Origin: an uncultured Clostridia bacterium
GTDB lineage: Bacteria; Bacillota; Clostridia; Oscillospirales; JAAYOS01
NCBI GenBank assembly: GCA_944386395.1
Contig: CALXAZ010000075.1
Span: forward strand, 1-7,311
Reading direction: 5' to 3'
DNA length: 7,311 bases
Below the pieces are notes generated by a model that saw nothing but the letters and a program-made list of their open reading frames with translations, was not told where the DNA came from and did no database searches. Below are positions 1 to 5,543 of this stretch, piece by piece (within the stretch, counting starts at the first letter, position 1; the number at the start of each line of letters is the position of its first letter). The translations under genes and the position numbers were made by a program.

Positions 1-920
1 TAAACGGAGGTGCCTCGCTTGAGAGCTTCATTGTCTAGTGGAGAAAAAGGTAAAACATAGTGGCTTACGTCAGCGATGTGCACTCCGAGCACAGGGTTAC
101 CGCTGGGGTCAAGCTCAAGGCTTACTGCATCGTCGAGATCCTTGGAGTCATCTCCGTCAATAGTAAAAATTAGCCTGTTGCGGAGATCAAGCCTACCTTC
201 AGCCGCCTCCGGCAATAGTTTCTGTGGTAGCGAGGAGGCTTCGCGGAGAACTTCACCGGGGAAAATCGGGTCTATGCCGTACGAGTAGAGCACAGCAGCG
301 GCGGCTGCATCGCGGCTCGATGCGCTACCGAAAACTTTTACAATGGAGCCCGTCGGATTTCGACCATAGCGGCTTATTTCCACAGCCGCCTTATCTCCGG
401 GTTTTGCTCCTGCGGGATTTGAGATTATGTCTATTTTAGAAGCGAGCCGTTCATTATCGGGGATGAGAAAGAGCCTGCCACGTATCCTTTTTACAGTTCC
501 ACTTACAGAGCTTACCCCCCGCGATACGACACGCTCGATTTTGCCTTCAGTCAGGTGGGAAGGATCTGATTTTGCCTCCGTGACACGGCAAAGCACGGTA
601 TCGCCGTGCCAAGCATCTTTCCGGTAATGTGCAGGAATAAATATATCGTCACCTCCATTCAGAGGCATGACAAAGCCAAAGCGACCTTTAGTTGAAGAAA
701 ACTTTCCAGCAACCATCCCTAGATAAGATGGAAGTGTGTAGTTTTTCTTTTTTGTTTGTACGATATACCCGTCGCAAGTGAGCCTATTAAGCTCTTGTAA
801 AAACTCATTCCAGGTTGGGACAGGGTCTTCGCAGAGACCGGAATACCACTGGTATAGTGTTTCTGCGCTGGCAGACTGACTGCCAGTGCCTTCAAAGTAA
901 GATAGGATGCTGATATTCAA
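1..920 (-). CDS. rnr: Ribonuclease R, N-terminal 306 codons (cut by the left edge)
   Basis: RNase R is a processive 3'-to-5' exoribonuclease of the RNase II/R family that degrades structured RNA and takes part in rRNA and tmRNA-linked quality control in the cytoplasm. Reading the minus strand from a TTG at 918-920 gives 306 uninterrupted codons plus two bases. The order seen is an N-terminal winged-helix-like part (about residues 1-65), two cold-shock/OB-like parts (GRFGFV at 79-84 with DDIFIP at 91-96, then SVSGTVKR at 138-145), and the start of the RNB catalytic domain. That domain shows TIDGDD at 253-258 and KDLDDAV at 260-266, whose Asp255, Asp261, Asp263 and Asp264 match the metal-binding aspartates of the family, then HIADVSHYV at 281-289 and RGTSV at the cut edge. 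The TTG start is chosen because GGAGG (928-932) lies 7 nt upstream and no in-frame ATG precedes the first conserved segment. It follows secG, a common Gram-positive order. The C-terminal catalytic part and S1 domain are outside the window. Confidence 0.95.
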   Translation of the reverse strand, partial: MNISILSYFEGTGSQSASAETLYQWYSGLCEDPVPTWNEFLQELNRLTCDGYIVQTKKKNYTLPSYLGMVAGKFSSTKGRFGFVMPLNGGDDIFIPAHYRKDAWHGDTVLCRVTEAKSDPSHLTEGKIERVVSRGVSSVSGTVKRIRGRLFLIPDNERLASKIDIISNPAGAKPGDKAAVEISRYGRNPTGSIVKVFGSASSRDAAAAAVLYSYGIDPIFPGEVLREASSLPQKLLPEAAEGRLDLRNRLIFTIDGDDSKDLDDAVSLELDPSGNPVLGVHIADVSHYVLPFSPLDNEALKRGTSV

Positions 921-927
921 TAAGTTA

Positions 928-932
928 CCTCC
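928..932 (-). promoter_or_regulatory. Ribosome binding site deciding the TTG start of rnr
   Basis: GGAGG on the minus strand with a 7-nt spacer to TTG (918-920). There is no competing ATG in frame nearby. The out-of-frame ATG at 932-934 overlaps this site and reaches a stop after five codons, so it is not the rnr start. Confidence 0.75.
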
Positions 933-950
933 ATAAATTTATCTGTTTTG

Positions 951-994
951 AAATAGAACAAAATGCCTGCAAACAGTTTCTGTCTGCAGGCATT
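951..994 (-). terminator. Intrinsic terminator downstream of secG
   Basis: An inverted repeat has 10-bp perfect arms (962-971 and 985-994, AATGCCTGCA and its complement), one A/C mismatch, then 4 more pairs (973-976 with 980-983) closing a TTT loop. On the minus strand the stem is followed by TTTTGTTCTATTT, a T-rich tail broken by a G. It starts 9 nt after the secG stop codon. The tail is imperfect and I see no clear promoter between it and rnr, so it probably attenuates transcription and lets some polymerase through into rnr. The other strand also has a T-rich flank, but no rightward gene leads into it. Confidence 0.75.
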
Positions 995-1003
995 CCTCTT
1001 TTA

Positions 1004-1231
1004 TTAGTGAACTAGACTAAGCGAAAGAGTGAGAAGGATAAATGCAATTGCAACCCATGTCGTTGCCTTTGCCAGCATTTCGTCGATGCCCCTGGCCTTA
1101 CCCTGCGCAAGGAAAGTGTCAGCGGCGCCCGAAATTACACCGAGCCCGCTCTTTTTACCCTGCTGGAGGAGGACAACGGCAATTAGAAACAGGCAGGAAA
1201 GCACCTGAATGATCGTAAGAGCAATTTTCAT
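1004..1231 (-). CDS. secG: Preprotein translocase subunit SecG
   Basis: SecG is the small non-essential subunit of the SecYEG channel in the cytoplasmic membrane. It assists SecA-driven protein export. The 75-residue product is of normal family length and has the expected layout: a first membrane segment (about residues 3-22, ending VVLLQQGK), a polar loop with the family-typical SGLGVISGAADTF stretch, and a second membrane segment (about 56-74). The ATG at 1229-1231 is preceded by GGAGG (1241-1245) at a 9-nt spacing. It lies between prfB, 102 nt upstream, and rnr, and has its own probable promoter (1282-1310) and a downstream hairpin terminator. The partner ATPase gene secA is on the other side of prfB, divergently oriented. 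The stop codon is TAA. I see nothing abnormal. Confidence 0.95.
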   Translation of the reverse strand: MKIALTIIQVLSCLFLIAVVLLQQGKKSGLGVISGAADTFLAQGKARGIDEMLAKATTWVAIAFILLTLSLSLVH

Positions 1232-1281
1232 AATCTAACACCTCCGAGAAGAGAATTGTATGCAAATCCAGATACTAAAAT

Positions 1282-1310
1282 ATAATATCATATAAAAAAA
1301 CAAAATACAA
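1282..1310 (-). promoter_or_regulatory. Probable promoter of secG
   Basis: Minus-strand -35 TTGTAT (1305-1310), 17-nt spacer, -10 TATTAT (1282-1287) preceded by TGA, which gives an extended -10 (TGn). Transcription would start near 1275, giving a leader of about 45 nt that contains the GGAGG of secG. The region is very A/T-rich, so chance matches are easier here. No strong hairpin terminator follows prfB, so secG may also be reached by read-through from prfB. Confidence 0.55.
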
Positions 1311-1322
1311 GCGATACAAGCG
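1305..1322. repeat. Perfect tandem 9-bp direct repeat at the secG promoter
   Basis: Two adjacent copies of ATACAAGCG (1305-1313 and 1314-1322) lie between the prfB stop and secG. The inner copy contains the -35 box of the proposed secG promoter. It could be a simple slippage product or a regulator site; the sequence cannot decide. Confidence 0.5.
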
Positions 1323-1333
1323 AAATTTTAATT

Positions 1334-2455
1334 TTACTTTGTTTCAAGGGTGCCTGTAGCAACTGCCTTGAGATATGCGTTTATAAATCCGTCTATATCT
1401 CCGTCCATGACTGCTCCAATGTTCCCGTTTTCAAACCCGGTGCGGTGATCCTTTGCAAGCGTATATGGCATAAATACATATGAGCGTATCTGGCTTCCCC
1501 ATTCGATTGCCTTTTGAGCGCCCTTGATGTCTTCGATCTTGTCGAGGTGCTCGCGTTCCTTTATCTCAAGAAGTTTAGCTTTCAACATTCTCATTGCCAT
1601 TTCACGGTTCTGATGTTGGCTGCGCTCATTTTGACAGGCGACGATTATACCGGTTGGGATATGAGTAATGCGAACGGCAGAGTCCGTTTTGTTTACATGC
1701 TGCCCCCCGGCGCCTCCGGAGCGATATGTGTCAACGCGGAGATCTTCATCGCGGATCTCAATGTCAGTGTCGTCCGATATTTCAGGCATGACCTCTATTG
1801 CAGCAAACGATGTGTGGCGCCTGCCGGATGCGTCGAAAGGAGAGATGCGGACGAGCCTGTGGACACCAGCTTCACCTTTCAGGTATCCATATGCATTTTC
1901 ACCCTCTATCGCAATGACAGCGCTTTTCAGACCGGCCTCGTCTCCATCGAGGTAATCGAGCGTCTTGTATTTAAAACCATGTCGCTCAGCCCAGCGGGTA
2001 TACATACGGAAAAGCATCTGCGCCCAATCCTGGGCTTCTGTACCGCCGGCACCGGCATGGAAAGAAAGCATAGCGTTGTTATGGTCATATTCTCCGCTGA
2101 GCAGGGTGGAGAGTGTGGCTTCCTCGAGCTTTTGTTCAAACTCTGAATATTCGTGCTCAAGATCGGGAAGAAGACTGTTATCGTTTTCTTCTACAGCAAG
2201 CTCACACATTGTCAGCATGTCATCAAGCATTTTGCTTAGATTATCGTATATTGAAACCTTATCACGCAGCTGCTTTGTGCGCTGGAGAACCTTTTGCGAG
2301 TTTTCAAGGTCGTCCCAGAACCCATCGGCTCACGCTTCCGCTTCGAGCTTTTCGATCTCTGCCCGCGCCTCTGCGAGGTTGAGAGCCCCCTCAAGCTCAG
2401 CAAGCCTTGGGCGGGCAGCATTGAGCTTTGACTTATATTCATCAAATTCTATCAT
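1334..2455 (-). CDS. prfB: Peptide chain release factor 2, with an in-frame UGA at codon 42
   Basis: RF2 recognises UGA and UAA in the ribosomal A site and triggers peptide release. The frame runs from ATG at 2453-2455 to TAA at 1334-1336, 373 codons, broken only by a TGA at 2330-2332. Both sides are clearly RF2 in the same frame. Codons 1-41 form the usual helical start. After the UGA come ADGFWDD (43-49), a HAGAGGTEAQDW segment, the SPF stop-codon-reading motif (205-207) and GGQ (250-252), the peptidyl-release motif. Counting the UGA as one residue puts SPF and GGQ at the E. coli RF2 positions, which supports both the start and a one-for-one decoding of the UGA. Residue 246, beside GGQ, is Ser. 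The canonical +1 frameshift site is absent. Termination at UGA would leave 41 residues. The next in-frame ATG (2228-2230, codon 76) has no Shine-Dalgarno and would lose much of domain 1, so restart is unlikely. Either UGA is read through, or it is a recent mutation or read error. Family and frame are sure; how it is expressed is not. Confidence 0.93.
2282..2318 (-). promoter_or_regulatory. Possible stem-loop just downstream of the prfB in-frame UGA
   Basis: On the minus strand, CTGG (2315-2318) pairs with CCAG (2282-2285), GA (2313-2314) with TC (2287-2288), and ACCTT (2306-2310) with AAGGT (2289-2293). This makes 11 pairs with a CG bulge and a T bulge, enclosing a 12-nt loop that begins with G. 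The stem begins 11 nt after the UGA. A structure there could stimulate readthrough, and it loosely resembles the placement of bacterial SECIS elements. It lies within coding sequence and its stability has not been computed, so chance is quite possible. Confidence 0.25.
2330..2332 (-). other. In-frame UGA inside prfB (codon 42)
   Basis: The minus-strand context is GAA GCG TGA GCC GAT. The frame downstream of it, without any shift, encodes RF2 to the normal stop. A +1 shift at this codon would leave the RF2 frame and end near 2236, so the classic RF2 frameshift mechanism cannot work here. From memory of the family, the position (four residues before the conserved FW) usually holds a small residue such as Ala, Ser or Thr; a Ser codon TCA is one base away from TGA. 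Confidence 0.9.
2378..2392 (-). other. Remnant of the canonical RF2 frameshift site, without its UGA
   Basis: Codons 22-26 read GAG GGG GCT CTC AAC. They align with the E. coli site AGG GGG UAU CUU UGA C, in which the shift occurs at Leu25/UGA26. Here the G-rich Shine-Dalgarno-like stretch and Leu25 remain, but CUU UGA C is replaced by CTC AAC and the frame is continuous. This is read directly from the sequence; the interpretation as a decayed site rests on knowledge of the family. Confidence 0.65.
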
Positions 2456-2466
2456 AAACAGGTGTT

Positions 2467-2472
2467 ACCTCC
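2467..2472 (-). promoter_or_regulatory. Ribosome binding site of prfB, long spacing
   Basis: GGAGGT on the minus strand, with 12 nt between GGAGG and the ATG at 2453-2455, which is longer than usual. The bases AGGT and ACCT flanking AAC can form a small 4-bp hairpin between site and start, which could shorten the effective distance or partly hide the site. There is no better in-frame start: an in-frame TAA stands just upstream. Confidence 0.6.
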
Positions 2473-2506
2473 AATAAGTTTTGTATTTGTCAGATATAAA
2501 TGGGCT

Positions 2507-2515
2507 TTAAATCAT
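2507..2515 (-). other. Possible two-codon minigene (ATG ATT TAA) in the prfB leader
   Basis: A full AGGAGG (2520-2525), stronger in placement than the prfB site itself, stands 4 nt before ATG ATT TAA on the minus strand. It would be within the leader made from the prfB promoter. Such start-codon-stop units are known in phage lambda (bar minigenes, AUG AUA UAA) to cause peptidyl-tRNA drop-off and ribosome effects that depend on termination. A role here, before a release-factor gene, is inference only. Confidence 0.3.
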
Positions 2516-2583
2516 AGTTCCTCCTGAATGTATATATAGGAAAAATCTGCGTAAATGTATAATAATAACCATTATATATTTTT

Positions 2584-2612
2584 ATTATAGCCGGTTTAGG
2601 CAGTTGTGTAAA
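2584..2612 (-). promoter_or_regulatory. Promoter of prfB
   Basis: Minus-strand -35 TTTACA (2607-2612), exactly 17 nt, then a consensus -10 TATAAT (2584-2589). Transcription would begin near 2577, giving a leader of about 120 nt. This is the best sigma-A-type promoter match in the window and shows that prfB has its own transcription unit, possibly running on into secG. Confidence 0.75.
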
Positions 2613-2652
2613 GCGGCATAGAAAAATTTAAAAAGAGTTTACTTTTTTTGGC

Positions 2653-2681
2653 TGTTAATGCGGGGATATTTGTGTTATAAT
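2653..2681 (+). promoter_or_regulatory. Extended -10 promoter of secA
   Basis: A consensus TATAAT (2676-2681) is preceded by TGT (2673-2675), forming an extended -10. At 17-nt spacing the -35 position holds TGTTAA (2653-2658), a weak match, as is usual when the -10 is extended. Start of transcription would be near 2688, leaving a leader of about 95 nt before secA. The upstream A/T tract may help. Confidence 0.6.
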
Positions 2682-2783
2682 GCTGAAATGGAATAATAAA
2701 GATTTTGTTACAGATAAGGCTGATACCAAAAAGCATCCTGTGGACACTGGATATATAGCAATAAAAGAGAAAGGTCGTAACCA

Positions 2784-5543
2784 ATGGGACTTGTAACCAA
2801 AATTTTTGGAACGCGCAGTGAGAGAGAACTTAAAAAGATAGCTCCGCTGGTGAAGGCAGTGGAAAATTTCGAGCCCGTAATGCAAAAGCTCAGTGCGGAA
2901 GAGCTCAGGGCAAAAACAGACGAGTTTAAGCGCCGTCTCGCCTCCGGCGAGACTATGGATGATATACTTCCCGAGGCATTTGCCGTTGCGAGAGAAGCGG
3001 GGGTGCGTGTGCTTGGGAAGCGGGCGTATCATGTACAGATAATAGGTGGGATAATACTCCATCAGGGCAGGATAGCCGAAATGAAAACCGGTGAGGGTAA
3101 AACCCTCGTTGCTGCAATGCCTGCGTATCTCAATGCCCTTAGCGGGAAAGGTGTGCATATAGTAACTGTAAATGATTATCTTGCGAAATATCACAGTGAG
3201 CTTATAGGCAAGATATTTCGCTTTTTAGGGCTTACGGTTGGTCTTGTAATACACGATGTCACTCCTGAACAGAGGCGAGCTGCGTATGCTGCAGATATAA
3301 CCTATGGCACAAATAATGAGTTTGGGTTTGATTACCTGAGGGATAATATGGCGATTTCCAAGGAGGGAGTTGTACAGCGTCCACTGAGCTTTGCAATAGT
3401 GGACGAGGTGGACTCGATACTTATAGACGAAGCGCGGACACCGCTGATTATCTCTGGAGAAGGAGAGGCATCGAGCGGCCTTTATGAGAGGGCTGACCTT
3501 TTTGCTTCACGGTTGAAGGCGATAAGGGTGACAGAGGTGGATACAAAGCAGGAAGAGGATGAAAACATAGATGGCGACTATATCGTTGATGAAAAGGCGA
3601 GAACGGTCACTCTCACTGCTCATGGCATCGAGAAGGCTGAAAGGTTTTTTAATATCGAAAATCTGGGTGATGCGGAAAACAGCACAATATCACATCACAT
3701 AAATCAGGCAATACGTGCCAGAGGTCTGATGAAGCGGGATGTGGATTATGTGGTGAAGGATGGAGAGGTAATAATAGTCGACGAATATACGGGCAGGCTT
3801 ATGTTTGGACGCCGTTATTCCGATGGGCTTCATCAGGCAATAGAGGCGAAAGAGGGAGTCAAGGTAGAAAAAGAGTCGAAAACGCTTGCCACGATAACAT
3901 TTCAAAATTATTTTCGCCTGTATAACAAGCTTTCAGGTATGACGGGAACGGCGCTGACCGAGGAGGAGGAATTTCGGGAGATATATCGGCTTGATGTAGT
4001 TGAGATTCCGACAAATAAGCCCATGATAAGAAAGGATTACCCGGATGCTTTCTTCAAGTCGATAGAGGGAAAGAGCCGTGCTATAATCAGGCAGATCGAG
4101 GAGTGCCATGCAAAGGGACAACCGGTACTGGTGGGTACAGTATCGATAGAAAAGAGCGAAAAAATTTCTGCAATGCTGAAAAAGCTGGGGATAAAGCATA
4201 ATGTTTTGAACGCGAAATATCATGAACAGGAGGCTGAGATAGTTGCCCAGGCAGGTAAGCTGGGTGCAGTTACGATAGCTACAAACATGGCAGGTCGTGG
4301 AACTGATATCATGCTTGGAGGTAATGCGGAGTTTATGGCTCGGCATGAGCTCAAAAAAAGAGGATATCCTGAGGAGCTTGTGGCAGAAGCTGATGGTCAG
4401 AGTCAGACTGAGGATCAGGCAATACTTGATATCAGGGCAGAGTTCAATGAGCTTGTAAAGAGCTTTGAAGGGGAGATAAAGGAAGAGGCTGCAAAGGTTA
4501 TAGCAGCGGGTGGTCTTTTTATCGTAGGAAGTGAGCGGCACGAGTCGAGAAGAATAGACAACCAGCTGCGCGGGCGTGCGGGACGTCAGGGAGATCCGGG
4601 GGAGAGCAGGTTTTTCATTTCGGCAGAAGATGACCTTTTACGCTTATTTGCTCAGGATAAGCTTGTCCGGGTGATGAATTCGGTTGGGGTAGAGGATGAT
4701 ATGCAGTTTGACCAGAAGGTCATGTCAAATATCATAGAGTCCGCCCAGAAGCGCGTAGAGAGCCGGAACTATCAGGCAAGAAAAACGGTCCTCGAATACG
4801 ACAACGTGATGAACTCCCAGCGTGAGATTATATATTCCCAGCGGAATAAGGTCCTTAACAATGAAAATCTGCGTCCCGAGATAATTGCGATGATAGAGGA
4901 CAGCATTACACGAACTGTACAATCAATACTTGGCGAGCAGGACTTTGCCGATACGTGGCAGATAGATGAGATATGCGCAAAGTTTGAGGGTGTATTTCTC
5001 GAAAAGGGAGAGATATCAATCGATAAAGACACCCTTAACGGGATGAAGCAGGCGGATATTGCTAATCTGCTCATAGACAAGGCAAAGAAGGTATATGACA
5101 GCCGGGAGCGCGAGTTTGGCGAAGAGAAGATGCGCTATCTTGAGCGAAGAGTATTGCTATACGTTGTTGACAGGCGCTGGATGGATCATATTGATGCGAT
5201 GCAGGAGCTAAAGCAGGGGATAGGTCTGAGAGCGTACGGACAAAATGATCCGAAAAAGGAGTACCAGCGCGAGGGCTTCGACATGTTTGAGGAGATGATA
5301 AACGGGATACGCGATGACACAGCGCGAATGATGTTCCTTTCCCGTATAACAGATGCCGAGCCACAGAAGAGGCAGGTCGTCCGCAACATGGTTGCTTCAC
5401 ACGGAGACAGCGAGCCGCAGAAGAAGCAGCCAGTCAGGGCAAAGGGGCGGAAGATAGGTCCAAATGAGCTCTGTCCGTGCGGCAGCGGGTTGAAATTTAA
5501 GCGTTGCCACGGTCGCGATGGAAGTAAATATTACAATGGATAG
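2784..5543 (+). CDS. secA: Protein translocase ATPase SecA
   Basis: SecA is the motor that pushes unfolded preproteins through SecYEG using ATP. The 919-residue product is full length. Visible in order are the N-terminal helix and nucleotide-binding domain 1 with Walker A MKTGEGKT (100-107) and Walker B/DEAD-type DEVD (207-210) followed by IDEARTP; the preprotein cross-linking domain (about 223-370); TFQNYFR (372-378) and SGMTGTA (384-390); nucleotide-binding domain 2 with NMAGRGTDI (501-509) and QLRGRAGRQGD (594-604); the helical scaffold and wing; and a C-terminal zinc site CPC near 897-899 with CH at 908-909, used for SecB or membrane contact. About 60 residues separate LGGN (511-514) from GGLFIVG, a longer spacing than in E. 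coli and common in Gram-positive SecA. ATG 2784 is preceded by AAAGG (2770-2774) 9 nt upstream. The stop is TAG. There is no secM-like arrest gene upstream. Translation probably couples to pgeF, whose start overlaps the 3' end. Confidence 0.98.
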   Translation: MGLVTKIFGTRSERELKKIAPLVKAVENFEPVMQKLSAEELRAKTDEFKRRLASGETMDDILPEAFAVAREAGVRVLGKRAYHVQIIGGIILHQGRIAEMKTGEGKTLVAAMPAYLNALSGKGVHIVTVNDYLAKYHSELIGKIFRFLGLTVGLVIHDVTPEQRRAAYAADITYGTNNEFGFDYLRDNMAISKEGVVQRPLSFAIVDEVDSILIDEARTPLIISGEGEASSGLYERADLFASRLKAIRVTEVDTKQEEDENIDGDYIVDEKARTVTLTAHGIEKAERFFNIENLGDAENSTISHHINQAIRARGLMKRDVDYVVKDGEVIIVDEYTGRLMFGRRYSDGLHQAIEAKEGVKVEKESKTLATITFQNYFRLYNKLSGMTGTALTEEEEFREIYRLDVVEIPTNKPMIRKDYPDAFFKSIEGKSRAIIRQIEECHAKGQPVLVGTVSIEKSEKISAMLKKLGIKHNVLNAKYHEQEAEIVAQAGKLGAVTIATNMAGRGTDIMLGGNAEFMARHELKKRGYPEELVAEADGQSQTEDQAILDIRAEFNELVKSFEGEIKEEAAKVIAAGGLFIVGSERHESRRIDNQLRGRAGRQGDPGESRFFISAEDDLLRLFAQDKLVRVMNSVGVEDDMQFDQKVMSNIIESAQKRVESRNYQARKTVLEYDNVMNSQREIIYSQRNKVLNNENLRPEIIAMIEDSITRTVQSILGEQDFADTWQIDEICAKFEGVFLEKGEISIDKDTLNGMKQADIANLLIDKAKKVYDSREREFGEEKMRYLERRVLLYVVDRRWMDHIDAMQELKQGIGLRAYGQNDPKKEYQREGFDMFEEMINGIRDDTARMMFLSRITDAEPQKRQVVRNMVASHGDSEPQKKQPVRAKGRKIGPNELCPCGSGLKFKRCHGRDGSKYYNG

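Larger units (their letters stand above)
2456..2783. other. Divergent control region between prfB and secA
   Basis: These 328 nt contain no convincing gene longer than a minigene. From left to right they hold the prfB ribosome binding site, a possible two-codon minigene in the prfB leader, the prfB promoter, an A/T-rich tract (about 2621-2649) lying between the two promoters that could act as an UP element for either, the secA extended -10 promoter and the secA leader. I see no convincing riboswitch, and no operator palindrome. Confidence 0.7.

Noticed and set aside
76..627. Three rightward open frames at the left edge.
   Set aside because: They lie opposite the RNase R reading frame, whose catalytic motifs are unmistakable, and have Ser/Arg-rich shadow composition.
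917..934. A five-codon frame (ATG GAG GTA ACT TAT then TGA) overlapping the rnr start.
   Set aside because: It has no Shine-Dalgarno of its own, and its sequence is simply the rnr ribosome binding site. A chance overlap is the simplest reading.
2330..2332. Genome-wide reassignment of UGA to an amino acid as the explanation for the prfB UGA.
   Set aside because: secA (919 codons), pgeF, secG and the visible parts of rnr and the binding-protein gene hold no other in-frame UGA, Trp is encoded by TGG, and an RF2 gene would be expected to be lost under such a code.
2236..2445. A 69-codon open frame overlapping the prfB N-terminal part in another frame, running through the UGA position.
   Set aside because: Its product resembles no family I know and has an Arg/Lys/Ser-rich shadow composition, while the prfB frame shows family motifs. 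It does show that a +1 shift at the UGA would not give RF2.
1514..2477. Several long rightward open frames opposite prfB.
   Set aside because: They are antisense shadows of a clearly identified gene, lack ribosome binding sites and have no recognisable motifs.
2680..2796. A 38-codon open frame just before secA, overlapping its start, considered as a SecM-like leader peptide.
   Set aside because: Its ATG lies in the -10 box of the secA promoter, it has no ribosome binding site, no signal peptide and no recognisable arrest motif. It would not be fully contained in the predicted transcript.
2655..3194. A 179-codon leftward open frame opposite the start of secA.
   Set aside because: It is antisense to conserved SecA sequence, has no ribosome binding site or recognisable domain, and runs across the secA promoter and leader.
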